64,000 nt of DNA, taken from positions 62,001 to 126,000 of the forward strand of contig CAVWEM010000003.1 in NCBI GenBank assembly GCA_963753955.1, read 5' to 3'. This stretch comes from Methylumidiphilus sp963753955. Lineage in GTDB: Bacteria > Pseudomonadota > Gammaproteobacteria > Methylococcales > Methylococcaceae. The notes beneath the pieces are model-generated. The model was not told the DNA's origin and searched no databases. It worked only from the letters and a program-made list of their open reading frames with translations. This document shows positions 44,800 to 54,425 of this stretch, in pieces. The first letter of the stretch is position 1; every line of letters begins with the position of its first letter. Made by a program: the position numbers and the translations under genes.

Positions 44800-45579
44800 A
44801 TGGCTGCAACAACAATTGGTGGCGCTGTCGCCCAAGACAAGCCGCTGCTCGACACGAAGTGGCTGGCGTTCGCGTTCACGATCTACACCGTGTTCTACGC
44901 GTGGGTCCGCTGGTACGAGGGCGTGTACGGCTGGGCGGCGGGCCTGGACTCGTTCGCGCCGGAGTTCGAGACGTACTGGATGAACTTCCTGTACATCGAG
45001 ATCGTCCTTGAGATCGTCACCGCCTCGATCCTGTGGGGCTACATCTGGAAGACCCGCGACCGCAACCTGGCCGCGATCACCCCGCGCGAGGAGCTGCGCC
45101 GCAACGTGACCCACCTGGTGTGGCTGTTCGCGTACGCGTGGGCCATCTACTGGGGCGCCTCCTACTTCACCGAGCAGGACGGCACCTGGCACCAGACGAT
45201 CGTGCGCGACACCGACTTCACGCCGTCGCACATCATCGAGTTCTACCTGAGCTACCCGATCTACATCATCACCGGCGGCGGCGCGTTCCTGTACGCGAAG
45301 ACCCGCCTGCCGTTCTGGTCGGAAGGGCTGTCCCTGCCGTACCTGATCGCGGTGACCGGCCCGTTCATGATCCTGCCGAACGTCGGCCTGAACGAGTGGG
45401 GCCACACCTTCTGGTTCATGGAGGAGCTGTTCGTCGCCCCGCTGCACTACGGCTTCGTGATCTTCGGCTGGCTGGCGCTGGCCATCATGGGCGTGCTGCT
45501 GCAGGTGTTCGCCAGCTTCTCCAACCTGATTGGCAAGGAGCTGTGCGAAGCGGTTGATCAGGGTCTGATCAGCAAGTAA
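44800..45579 (+). CDS. pmoC: Particulate methane monooxygenase subunit C
   Basis: Integral-membrane subunit of pMMO, 259 residues and six predicted transmembrane helices. The Asp127-x3-His131-x12-His144 triad (DGTWH...PSH) matches the CuC ligands of Methylococcus PmoC, and NEWGH with a second His 14 residues on matches the proposed CuD site. It is first gene of pmoCAB, preceded by GGAGG. A TTGACA hexamer at 44633-44638 could be a -35 box, but no good -10 follows. Codon use is extremely GC3-biased, as in a very highly expressed gene. Confidence 0.97.
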   Translation: MAATTIGGAVAQDKPLLDTKWLAFAFTIYTVFYAWVRWYEGVYGWAAGLDSFAPEFETYWMNFLYIEIVLEIVTASILWGYIWKTRDRNLAAITPREELRRNVTHLVWLFAYAWAIYWGASYFTEQDGTWHQTIVRDTDFTPSHIIEFYLSYPIYIITGGGAFLYAKTRLPFWSEGLSLPYLIAVTGPFMILPNVGLNEWGHTFWFMEELFVAPLHYGFVIFGWLALAIMGVLLQVFASFSNLIGKELCEAVDQGLISK

Positions 45580-45698
45580 GGTCCGGTTGCGGGCCTGGCG
45601 GCGGGCGACCCCGCCGGGTCCGGATCCAGGCAAACGTTGGCGGGCCGTCTTGGCGGACCTGCCGAAAATGATAATAATGCGACAATTGGAGGTAACTC

Positions 45699-46442
45699 AT
45701 GAGCGCACTTCAGTCTGCGGCTAATTCACGAGCCGAAGCAGTAAAAGTTTCACGCATCGTCGACTATTTGGGCCTGTTCATCGTCTTCATGGTGATCACC
45801 GGCTCATACCACATCCACGCGATGCTCACCATGGGCGACTGGGACTTCTGGGTCGACTGGAAGGACCGCCGCCTGTGGGTTACCGTGGTTCCGATCGTGC
45901 TGATCACCTTCCCGGCCGCGCTGCAAGTGCTGCTGTGGGAGCGCCTGCGCCTGCCTTGGGGCGCCACGCTGTGCGTGCTGGGCCTGCTGTTCGGCGAGTG
46001 GATCAACCGCTACTTCAACTTCTGGGGCTGGACCTACTTCCCCATCACGCTGTGCTTCCCGTCGCAGATCGTGCCGGGAGCCATCCTGCTCGACGTCGTC
46101 CTGCTGATGAGCGGCAGCTACCTGCTGACCGCCATCGTCGGCGGCATGGCGTGGGGCCTGATCTTCTACCCGGGCAACTGGCCGGTGATTGCCCCGTACC
46201 ACGTGCCGGTCGAATACAACGGCATGCTGCTGTCGATTGCCGACCTGCTGGGCTACAACTATGTCCGTACCGGCACCCCCGAGTACATCCGCATGGTTGA
46301 GAAGGGCACCCTGCGTACCTTCGGTAAGGACGTGGCGCCTGTGTCCGCGTTCTTCTCCGCGTTCATGTCCATCCTGATCTACTTCATGTGGCACTTTGTC
46401 GGCCGTTGGTTCTCCACCGTCCGCTTCCTGAAGGCCACCTAG
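45699..46442 (+). CDS. pmoA: Particulate methane monooxygenase subunit A
   Basis: Integral-membrane subunit of pMMO, 247 residues, seven hydrophobic segments. The stretches GSYHIHAMLTMGDWDFW, FGEWINRYFNFWGWTYFPI and TPEYIRMVEKGTLRTFGKDV are the classical PmoA diagnostic regions. Similarity to Methylococcus-type (type Ib) PmoA is much greater than to ammonia monooxygenase. It is second gene of the operon, 119 bases after pmoC, with a GC-rich hairpin-prone spacer and GGAGG before the ATG. Confidence 0.97.
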   Translation: MSALQSAANSRAEAVKVSRIVDYLGLFIVFMVITGSYHIHAMLTMGDWDFWVDWKDRRLWVTVVPIVLITFPAALQVLLWERLRLPWGATLCVLGLLFGEWINRYFNFWGWTYFPITLCFPSQIVPGAILLDVVLLMSGSYLLTAIVGGMAWGLIFYPGNWPVIAPYHVPVEYNGMLLSIADLLGYNYVRTGTPEYIRMVEKGTLRTFGKDVAPVSAFFSAFMSILIYFMWHFVGRWFSTVRFLKAT

Positions 46443-46593
46443 CCGTAGGCGGGTTGTAGAAGGCCGGGGCGCGGTGTGCGCACCCTCCCGGGAAGAGCAA
46501 GAAGACAGAGCCTGAGCCCGCCGGGCGCGGCGTCCCCGAGGGGGTGCGGTCCGCGGGCGGAAAAAAAACGAACAACTCGAAAGAGGAGGAACT

Positions 46594-47842
46594 ATGAAAG
46601 TACTTAAAGACAGGATCGCCCACTGGTCCTTGGTCGGCTTGTTGCTGGCGTTTGCCGCGACGAGCTTCTACGCACCGAGCGCTTCGGCCCACGGTGAAAA
46701 GTCGCAGGCGGCCTTCATGCGCATGCGCACCATCCACTGGTTCGACCTGCACTGGTCGAAAGAGAAGGTGGCGGTCAACGAGAACGTCGAGATCACTGGC
46801 AAGTTCCACGTGTTTGAAGGATGGCCCGAGTCGGTCCGCGAGCCGAACGTCGCGTTCCTCAACATCGGCATCCCCGGCCCCGTGTTCATCCGCAAGGAAT
46901 CGTACATCGGCGGCCAGCTGGTGCCGCGTTCGGTCCGTCTGGAAATCGGCAAGACCTACGAGTTCCGCGTGGTGCTGAAGGCCCGCCGCCCCGGCGACTG
47001 GCACGTCCACACCATGATGAACGTCGAAGGCGGCGGCCCGATCATCGGGCCCGGCAAGTGGATCACCATCGAAGGCGGCAAGTTCAGCGACTTCAAGAAC
47101 CCGGTGACCACCCTGACCGGCCAGACCATCGACCTGGAGACCTACCAGGAGGGCAACATCGCCTTCTGGCACGTGTTCTGGGCCGCGTTCGGCCTGGCGC
47201 TGGATCCTCTACTGGGTGCGCCGTCCGGTGTTCCTGCCGCGCTACCTGCTGGCCGAGGCCGGCCGCGCCGACGAGCTCGTCTCCGCGACCGACAAGAAGG
47301 TGGGCATCGCCTTCGCCGCCGCCACGATCCTGATCGTGGTCACGTCGATGGGCGCCGCCAACAGCAAGTACCCGATCACCATCCCGCTGCAGGCAGGCAC
47401 GATGCGCGGCATGAAACCGATCGAGGAGAAGAAGTCCACGGTGGCCGTGAAGGTCGAGGACGCCACCTACCGTGTGCCCGGCCGCGCCATGCGCATGAAG
47501 CTGACCATCACCAACAATGGCAACAGCCCGGTGCGCCTGGGCGAGTTCTACACCGCCTCGGTCCGCTTCCTGGACTCCAGCGTGTTCAAGGACACGACCG
47601 GCTATCCTGAGGACCTGCTGGCCGAGGACGGCCTGAGCGTCAGCGACAACTCGCCGCTGGCCCCGGGCGAGACCCGCACCGTCGAGGTTACCGCCTCCGA
47701 CGCGGCCTGGGAAGTGTACCGTCTGTCCGACATCATCTACGATCCGGACAGCCGCTTCGCCGGCCTGCTGTTCTTCTTCGACGCCTCCGGCAACCGCATC
47801 ATCCAGCAGATCGATGCGCCGCTGATCCCGTCCTTCATCTAA
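46594..47842 (+). pseudogene. pmoB: Particulate methane monooxygenase subunit B, one-base frameshift
   Basis: The periplasmic copper-binding subunit. A signal peptide ends at ASA-His33, and His33, His137 and His139 (GDWHVH), the CuB ligands, are all present. The frame breaks near 47200: GLALDPLLG should read GLAWILYWVRRPVFLP, which appears when one C of GCGCTGG is ignored. The rest (AGRADELVSATDKKV to LIPSFI at 47842) is normal. Restored length is 415 residues, against about 414 in Methylococcus. It is either a base-call error or a broken operon copy. Confidence 0.93.
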
Positions 47843-47889
47843 GAGGGCCGGACGCGGCCGCGCCTGCGGGCGCGGCCGCCCAGCGCGAA

Positions 47890-47924
47890 GACCCCCTCCG
47901 GGAAACCGGCGGGGGTCTTTTTTT
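47890..47924 (+). terminator. Rho-independent terminator of pmoCAB
   Basis: A GACCCCC / GGGGGTC stem followed by seven T, 50 bases after pmoB. A second GC-rich palindrome (GCGGCCGCGCC...GGCGCGGCCGC) precedes it. Confidence 0.92.
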
Positions 47925-48068
47925 ATGGAGAAGAAAGATGTCACATGGTGGTTTTGGCTTGATAAACCCAGGGATTGAGGGTTCGATTTAAGCCACCTTT
48001 AAGGAAATGGTATTATCCTATTTCCATTTGCTATTCCCCGATCCTTAACCATGCCCTGGAGTTTGCCC

Positions 48069-48596
48069 ATGAATAGACTATCCTTACTGTCGTTTGCCGC
48101 GATGATCGCCTTAGGATCATTCGCACAAGCCACATCAGCCGTCGAAGATCCTCATGCAGCTAAAGCAGCCGCCCAAGGTGGGCAGCCTGGGGGTGGCGAG
48201 CATGAGGGCGGGATGCACGGAATGATGATGCAGCACATGCAGGCGATGCGTGAACACGGCAGAAAAGAACACAAATCATACGCCGATGTCGTGCTGAAAT
48301 ACTCCGACGAACTCAAGCTGAGCGATGAGCAGATCGGCAAAATCACCCGCATCCATCAAGGTACCCAACAGAAAATGGAGGAGTTGGGGCCGAAACTGCA
48401 AGAGAGCCTGCGGGCAGCCCACGAAGTGTTCCTCAACCCGGTCTCGGACGAAGTCGCCATCCGCAAGGCGGCCAAGGAACACGCCATCGTGTTCGACCAA
48501 TTGGTGGAAACCGGACTGAAGTCCCGCAGCGAGATCAACGCGGTGCTCACCGCCGACCAATTGAAGCAGTTGCAAACGAAAAAAGTGGGGTCTTGA
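48069..48596 (+). CDS. Spy/CpxP-like periplasmic protein with Met/His-rich N-terminus
   Basis: A 175-residue secreted protein with a signal peptide ending QATSA. It then has a short motif rich in metal-binding side chains (HEGGMHGMMMQHMQAMREH, about residues 45-63) and a long helical domain with two LTxxQ-like motifs (LKLSDEQIGKI and LTADQLKQLQ). This layout fits the CpxP/Spy/CnrX group of periplasmic chaperones and metal sensors. It starts about 145 bases after the pmo terminator. A copper-related role beside pMMO is attractive but inferred. Confidence 0.8.
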   Translation: MNRLSLLSFAAMIALGSFAQATSAVEDPHAAKAAAQGGQPGGGEHEGGMHGMMMQHMQAMREHGRKEHKSYADVVLKYSDELKLSDEQIGKITRIHQGTQQKMEELGPKLQESLRAAHEVFLNPVSDEVAIRKAAKEHAIVFDQLVETGLKSRSEINAVLTADQLKQLQTKKVGS

Positions 48597-48716
48597 AACG
48601 CGGTGTGTGAGAGGGCGTAGACTTGGCTTGGCTTTTCCCTGCGTTTTTTCAGGCTGCGCTGATAGGCTTTCTGCCTGAAAAACGCCGGGAAAGCGCCCTA
48701 AAACATTGAGGCAAGC

Positions 48717-51700
48717 TTGATGATGCAGCCACCAAATCCCGTTTTGCACATATCCCACCGGCCGGGCAGTTCGCATATCCGCCTACGCACCCGCTGCTTT
48801 TCCACCCCATCCCTGTTGTCGCTATTCCTTTGCGCGGTGTTTTTGCTTTTTGGCGGAAAGGGCCAGGCCACGGAGCCATCCAAAGAGATTCTGCAAATCC
48901 AGCAAAAGATAGATCAATTGGGCAAACTTGAGGACACGACGGCCAACAAGCAGCTTAAGGAAATCTATCAGCAGATCCTTTCCTTCCAACAAGAAGAGGA
49001 GACTTATCTCGACAAGGCCAAGAGTTTGAGGCAACAACTGAAAGATCATGCGGTGCGGAGCAACGAACTGAAACAGTCTTTGGCGGAGCTAAACGCTCCC
49101 CGACCGGCGGCTTCTGTCGAGGGCAAATCTCTGGAAGATCTGGAAAGGATGCTAGAGGCGTCCGCGACCGAGAAGATCGCCCTGCAAAACCAACTCGATG
49201 AAATCCAGAACCGATTGAGCCAGCTCCAGGCCCGGTTGGTTCCTGCCCAAACCGAACTGTCCGAGGCGAAAAAAAGCCTGGATTTAGTCGGCAAGGATGC
49301 CAAAATTTCAGCCGCGCCTCTTGAAGGCAATCTGGGCACCGCGTTGCTGCTAAAAAAAAGGAAAATCAATGAAGCACGGATCGCGCAGATTCAGTCCCTA
49401 GACCTCGAACTGCTGACCATCCCCAACCAGATTGAACTGGCCGGACTCAAGAAAGAATGGTTGGGCCAGAAGCTGAAGAACCTTAACCAGCAGCAGGAAA
49501 CCTTGCAGAGCAAGTTGCGGCAATTAAGGCAGGCGGAATCTGCCAGCATTTTGGGTGAATCCCTGAAATTACGCGAAGATACCCGCGAAGATCCTGCCCT
49601 TTCGTGGCTGGCCGAAGAAAACGTCACGCTCGGCAACCAACTGGCCCTGTATGCTGAAAAAAGCCAGTACATTGCTGACAGGCGCACCGCCATCGAACAA
49701 CTCGGCAAGCTGATGGAGCAGCGCTATACGATGATGAAACAGCAACTGGAGCTGGGAGGAGAAACCGACACCATCGGCGAACTCATGCGGCAGACGCTGC
49801 TGCAACTGAAATCCTTGGGCAAGGAAAACACGTCTGAGACTATCAGTGACATCCAGAAGGCGCAAATCCAGTCGCTGGACTACGAGCGCCAAAAAAACGA
49901 AATCATCGATAAGACGCACTTTGTCCAGTCGGTCGTCGAGCACTTTCCCAGTTCGCAACTGACCATCGTCGATAGCGACATGCGCGAGCGTTTGGCTTCT
50001 CTGCTCGACCTACGTGCCAATCTCATCACCAAGCTGTTGGAAAGAAACCAAGAATTCCTCAAGAATTTGAGCCTGCTGCTCAATACCCAAAACCAGTTCA
50101 ACGACCAGATGGGGCAGTTTGGCAAACTGCTTATGGAAAACCTGCTGTGGACGGCGACCAATCGGCCGATGGGTTTTGCTTGGCTAGGCGATCTGGCCGA
50201 CGGTGTAGAATGGGCAGATGTGGGCGGGTCATGGAAAGGCCAGTTTGGAGCGCTAGGCCGAGACGGTAGATCGTTGATCGGCCTGTCGCTGGTGTATGCC
50301 GTCTTCATTTGTTCTTTGACCATCTCCGTGCGTCATCGTTTCCAGGCTTGGGGGAAGGCAGCCAACGGGGCTGTCGGCAATGTCAAGCGCGATTTATTCC
50401 GTAATACGCTATTCATGCTGGCAGGGGAATTCCTTGTCAGCCTGCCCACCCCCCTTTTCCTGTTGGGCCTGAGTAAAATCATGCTCCACAGCGAAAAGGA
50501 GGAAGCCTGGATCCGGTTGTTGGGCGAAGGTTTGAAGATGGCATCGCTCGCCTGCCTCATGCTGGGTTTTTTACGCCAGATTGCGAAACCCGGCGGATTT
50601 CTGGAAGGCCAATTGCGCTGGCCTGCCATAGTGGCCGCGACGCTGCATAAGGAGATGCGTTTCCGCTGGCTGCTGATCCTATTGTCCGCCTATGTCTATG
50701 TTGCGGAAACACAAACGAACAATCCATTCCGCTATGAATTCGGGCGGCTACCATTTCTGGCGCTTTGCCTGTTGCTTGCGGCCATTGGCCGCAAAATCAC
50801 TAGAGGCTGGTGTTCCCTCGCCGGCGGAAAATCCGTGACGTTCTGGAATATCAACGAGTCGCCGCATTTATTGGGCAATCTTTTCGTCCTGTGCGAAATC
50901 GGCCTGGCGGGCATGGAGGTCTTTGGGTTTCACCTGGGCGCGTTAGTCTTGCAGATACACCTGTTGAGGATGCTGGGATGGATGTTGCTTATCCTGCTTG
51001 CTTACCAGATGCTCCATCGCTGGCTGCTGCTCGAACAGCACAGGATGGCCTATGCGCGCGCCCAGGCGATCCGGGCGGAGCGGCACCAGGTCGGCGAGGA
51101 CGGCGAGGAGTCGGGCCGGCAAGACAAGCGCCGACAGTTCGCCGAAATACAGAGCATCAGCCTGCAATCGAAGACATTGCTGAAACTGCTCTCCGGGGTT
51201 GCTTTCGTGATTGCTGTGGGCTGGACGTGGCAGGATTTGATTCCGGCCTTCCATCTACTCGACCAAGTGGCTCTGTGGGAAAGTGCGGCTTCTGGATCGG
51301 GCGGCACCAGCATCGAGACCGTCACGCTGAAATCCCTGTTCCTGTCCTTGGCGGTGCTAGGGCTGATGGTGGTGGCCTCGCGCAACCTGCCCGGCATGTT
51401 GCAACTGCTGGTTTTGCCGCATCTGAAGTTGGCACCGGGCAGCGACTTTGCCGTCACCAGCCTGCTCAAATATTTGATTTACGCGGCGGGCGTGGTGATC
51501 ATCTGCCACCTCCTGGGGCTGCAATGGAACGATTTGCAATGGCTGGTCGCGGCACTGAGCGTCGGGCTGGGTTTCGGCCTGCAGGAGATTTTCGCCAATT
51601 TCATTTCCGGCCTCATCATCCTGTTCGAGAAGCCAGTGCGCATTGGCGACATCGTGACTCTCAGCAACGGCGTCACCGGTACGATAGACGCCGTCAACAC

Positions 51701-52139
51701 GCGGGCGACCACGCTGACTGACTGGGACAACAAGGAGATCATCATCCCCAACAAGACCCTGATCACCGGGCAATTGACTAACTGGTCTTTATCCAGCCAG
51801 ATCATACGTGTTATTATTCCGGTGGGCATTAGTTACGGCTCCGACACGGAACTGACCCACCGGTTGCTGATGCAGGCCGCTGAAGAACATCCGCTGGTGC
51901 TCGACAAGCCTGAAAAGCAAGTTTTCTTCCGGGCCTTTGGGGCAAGTTCGCTGGATTTTGAACTGCGTTGCTTTGTCGCCAATCCGGGAGTCCGGTTGGG
52001 CGTGATCCACGACCTCAACATGGGCATCGACAAGCTGTTCAGAGAACATGGGGTAGAGATTGCCTTCCCGCAGATGGATGTGCATATCAAAGGCGACACG
52101 TCGACGCAGGCGCCGCAGCGAGCCAAGAGCGGGATTTAA
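48717..52139 (+). CDS. MscK/KefA-like mechanosensitive channel
   Basis: A large inner-membrane channel, 1140 residues. A signal-like hydrophobic segment (about 32-48) precedes a long periplasmic coiled-coil region (50-480) with many Gln/Leu/Lys heptads. About eight transmembrane segments (530-960) follow. The MscS domain ends the protein, with a pore helix GLGFGLQEIFANFISGLIILFEKP, then PVRIGDIVTLSNGVTGTIDAVNTRATTL and a cytoplasmic part. Length and layout match MscK (KefA) or YjeP-type channels that gate on osmotic downshift. The ATG at 48717 or 48720 is the start. Confidence 0.9.
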   Translation: MMMQPPNPVLHISHRPGSSHIRLRTRCFSTPSLLSLFLCAVFLLFGGKGQATEPSKEILQIQQKIDQLGKLEDTTANKQLKEIYQQILSFQQEEETYLDKAKSLRQQLKDHAVRSNELKQSLAELNAPRPAASVEGKSLEDLERMLEASATEKIALQNQLDEIQNRLSQLQARLVPAQTELSEAKKSLDLVGKDAKISAAPLEGNLGTALLLKKRKINEARIAQIQSLDLELLTIPNQIELAGLKKEWLGQKLKNLNQQQETLQSKLRQLRQAESASILGESLKLREDTREDPALSWLAEENVTLGNQLALYAEKSQYIADRRTAIEQLGKLMEQRYTMMKQQLELGGETDTIGELMRQTLLQLKSLGKENTSETISDIQKAQIQSLDYERQKNEIIDKTHFVQSVVEHFPSSQLTIVDSDMRERLASLLDLRANLITKLLERNQEFLKNLSLLLNTQNQFNDQMGQFGKLLMENLLWTATNRPMGFAWLGDLADGVEWADVGGSWKGQFGALGRDGRSLIGLSLVYAVFICSLTISVRHRFQAWGKAANGAVGNVKRDLFRNTLFMLAGEFLVSLPTPLFLLGLSKIMLHSEKEEAWIRLLGEGLKMASLACLMLGFLRQIAKPGGFLEGQLRWPAIVAATLHKEMRFRWLLILLSAYVYVAETQTNNPFRYEFGRLPFLALCLLLAAIGRKITRGWCSLAGGKSVTFWNINESPHLLGNLFVLCEIGLAGMEVFGFHLGALVLQIHLLRMLGWMLLILLAYQMLHRWLLLEQHRMAYARAQAIRAERHQVGEDGEESGRQDKRRQFAEIQSISLQSKTLLKLLSGVAFVIAVGWTWQDLIPAFHLLDQVALWESAASGSGGTSIETVTLKSLFLSLAVLGLMVVASRNLPGMLQLLVLPHLKLAPGSDFAVTSLLKYLIYAAGVVIICHLLGLQWNDLQWLVAALSVGLGFGLQEIFANFISGLIILFEKPVRIGDIVTLSNGVTGTIDAVNTRATTLTDWDNKEIIIPNKTLITGQLTNWSLSSQIIRVIIPVGISYGSDTELTHRLLMQAAEEHPLVLDKPEKQVFFRAFGASSLDFELRCFVANPGVRLGVIHDLNMGIDKLFREHGVEIAFPQMDVHIKGDTSTQAPQRAKSGI

Positions 52140-52235
52140 GTGCGGTAGAATACAATGGCCCACCACAGAGACTTCGCCGGTTGCGGAGGTGCGGGTGGTG
52201 GTTTTTCGCTTCTTTGGCTTGGAGAAAACCTTAGG

Positions 52236-53303
52236 ATGGATGAATCAGTCGGATCAAACATCAAGCAGACGCTCGTTGAAAAAACCACCGCGCTGGTGGT
52301 CATCGCGGTGTTGTTGGTGGCCTGCCTAAAGGTCGCGCAGCCGTTCATCCCGGCTATCCTCGGGGGCACTGTGCTGTGCGTCTCGTTGTGGCCCCTGTAT
52401 ATGCATTTGGCGCATTGGCTGGGGGATCGGCGCAAACTGACCGCTACCCTCATGACCATCATAACGGCGACGGTTTTTGTCGTTCCGGTTGGAATCGGCG
52501 TGGGCAAGTTGTTGGACAGTGTGCCGGATTTGCAAAATTTGGCTAACGACTTGTCCTGGCTGAAACCCGGCGAGCCACCGGCTTGGGTCGAGAAAGTACC
52601 CGTGGTCGGGGGCAAGCTGGCGAATGTCTGGCACCAAGGTTTGGACAAAATCAAGCTGGATCCTGAAAAAGTCCGGCCTTTGGCCGTGCAGGCTTTGCAG
52701 TGGCTGCTGGCGCAGGGCGCAGACTTTGCCATGACCATGCTGCAGATCATCCTTGCCACGGTGATTGCCGGCTTGTTCTACGTGAATGGCGAGGACGCGG
52801 CGTGCTTGCTTAGGAAACTGGCCAGTCGGATTGGCGGCGAACATAGCGCCATGGTCATCGACGTGGCCGGCAAGACGATTCGCGGCGTGTCGTTGGGCGT
52901 CATCGGCACGGCCCTGTTCCAGGCTTCGCTGTCGGGGTTCGGCTTCGCCCTCGCGGGGGTTCCGGCATATAGCTTGTTGGCAGTGGTATGTTTTATGACC
53001 GCCTTGTTGCAAATTGGGACGGGGCTGGTATGGATTCCTGTGGCCATTTGGCTAGGCTACCAAGGCCACCAAGGCTGGGCGGTTTTTACGGCGGTTTTGG
53101 GGATTTTCATCAACACCGTCGACGGTTTCATCAAACCTTATTTCATGAGCAAAGGCAGCGACCTTCCTTTGACGCTGATATTCACCGGTGTCATCGGCGG
53201 CTTGTTGGCCTGGGGATTCATGGGCATGTTTGTCGGCGCCACCTTGCTTGCCGTGGCCTATACCTTGTTTCGGGAGTGGTTGAACCAGGATCACGCCGCA
53301 TAA
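52236..53303 (+). CDS. AI-2E family transporter (UPF0118, YdiK-like)
   Basis: A 355-residue membrane protein with seven to eight hydrophobic segments, starting MDESVGSNIKQTLVEKTTA. The family pattern is visible in the paired N-terminal helices and in the C-terminal block FINTVDGFIKPYFMSKGSDLPLTLIFTGVIGGLLAWGFMGMFVGATLLAV. Relatives include TqsA and sodium/proton-type exporters, so the substrate is undecided. The start at 52236 is chosen over an upstream ATG because upstream codons look non-coding. It is followed 20 bases later by a GGDEF gene. Confidence 0.88.
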   Translation: MDESVGSNIKQTLVEKTTALVVIAVLLVACLKVAQPFIPAILGGTVLCVSLWPLYMHLAHWLGDRRKLTATLMTIITATVFVVPVGIGVGKLLDSVPDLQNLANDLSWLKPGEPPAWVEKVPVVGGKLANVWHQGLDKIKLDPEKVRPLAVQALQWLLAQGADFAMTMLQIILATVIAGLFYVNGEDAACLLRKLASRIGGEHSAMVIDVAGKTIRGVSLGVIGTALFQASLSGFGFALAGVPAYSLLAVVCFMTALLQIGTGLVWIPVAIWLGYQGHQGWAVFTAVLGIFINTVDGFIKPYFMSKGSDLPLTLIFTGVIGGLLAWGFMGMFVGATLLAVAYTLFREWLNQDHAA

Positions 53304-53323
53304 ATGGTTTTATGGAGCGATAG

Positions 53324-54298
53324 ATGAGCTTGGAGAATCCCGCCCTGTCTTTCAAAGCCGAAGACCTTGAGGCGATTTGCCGGGTGGCCACGATCAGGGA
53401 GTACGTGGCGGGCGAAACAATTTTTTCCTTAGGTGAGGATGACCATCGGATGCTTTTTGTTTCCAGGGGCGAGGTGGAGTTGATCTTTGCCGAGGGGGCT
53501 GCCAGCAAGACCGTGACCCAAGGTGGCTTTTTTGGCGAGTTGGCGTTCATCCTGAGCTGTGTCCGCAGGACTGCCACTGCGAAAGCCAAGTCTGACTGTA
53601 GCTTGCTATGCCTGGATCAGTCTATTTACAACATGCTCATCCAGGAAAACCCCCATCTCCTATGTACTTTGCTGCGTAATACCTGTGAGTATTTGTTGAG
53701 TTCCGAGCAAAATCTCATTGCCTCTCTTAGCCAGAAAAACAGGGAATTGGAACACGCCCTGGACTACCTGAGAAAGACCCAGGAGGAATTGGATTGCAAG
53801 GAAGTCATGGCGCAGACGGACGAGTTGACGGGGCTTTTCAACCGACGCGGCTTGAATGCGTTTATTGATAAATTTGTCGATCAAGCCCGGACTTTGGAAG
53901 GCGGTTTGGGCTTGATTATGCTGGATCTGGATAACTTCAAAAAAGTCAACGACACCTGGGGGCATCATTACGGTGACGAGGTTTTGCAGAAAGTGGCCGA
54001 CATTCTCCAGAGCCAAACACGGCATACCGATGTGGTGTGCAGACGCGGCGGCGACGAATTTGTCATTTTGCTGCCGGGGATCTCGTTTGAACGTGGCGTG
54101 ACTCTGGCGGAAGACATCCGCAAGCGCATTGACAAGGATTTTTTTGTTGATGCCGCCGGAATCAAACTGACTGGCAGCTTAGGGCTGGCTTTCTTCGCCA
54201 GGGACGATTCGGTCGGCGACCTTCTTTTGCGGGCCGACCGGAACCTGTACATCGCCAAGGACAGAGGGCGCAACCAAGTGGCTTACGAATATACGTGA
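53324..54298 (+). CDS. Diguanylate cyclase with N-terminal cyclic-nucleotide-binding domain
   Basis: A 324-residue signalling protein. Residues about 8-120 form a cNMP-binding domain (VAGETIFSLGEDDHRMLFVSRGEVELIF and QGGFFGELAFI). A coiled linker (125-165) leads to a GGDEF domain (165-324) with an intact RRGGDEFVILLPG active site. An RHTD motif five residues before GGDEF is the product-inhibition I-site. It should make c-di-GMP, perhaps in response to a nucleotide or other ligand. It is close behind the AI-2E-type transporter and may be co-transcribed. Confidence 0.92.
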   Translation: MSLENPALSFKAEDLEAICRVATIREYVAGETIFSLGEDDHRMLFVSRGEVELIFAEGAASKTVTQGGFFGELAFILSCVRRTATAKAKSDCSLLCLDQSIYNMLIQENPHLLCTLLRNTCEYLLSSEQNLIASLSQKNRELEHALDYLRKTQEELDCKEVMAQTDELTGLFNRRGLNAFIDKFVDQARTLEGGLGLIMLDLDNFKKVNDTWGHHYGDEVLQKVADILQSQTRHTDVVCRRGGDEFVILLPGISFERGVTLAEDIRKRIDKDFFVDAAGIKLTGSLGLAFFARDDSVGDLLLRADRNLYIAKDRGRNQVAYEYT

Positions 54299-54425
54299 CC
54301 CATCTCTCTGCGGGAGATGGAATGAAATCCGTTGCAGGGTGGCCTTCAGGCCACTAAGCTTTGACCTTTGTTGGGTTGCGATAGATCCGCAACCCAACGC
54401 TGCCATTAAAGCTGGTAAAGCTGGC

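Noticed and set aside
44728..45633. Antisense frame covering pmoC
   Set aside because: pmoC is certain from copper ligands and family similarity; the antisense product is Arg/Val/Asp-rich noise.
45580..45698. Small regulatory RNA in the pmoC-pmoA spacer
   Set aside because: GC-rich hairpins are present, but nothing distinguishes an independent RNA from mRNA-processing structure.
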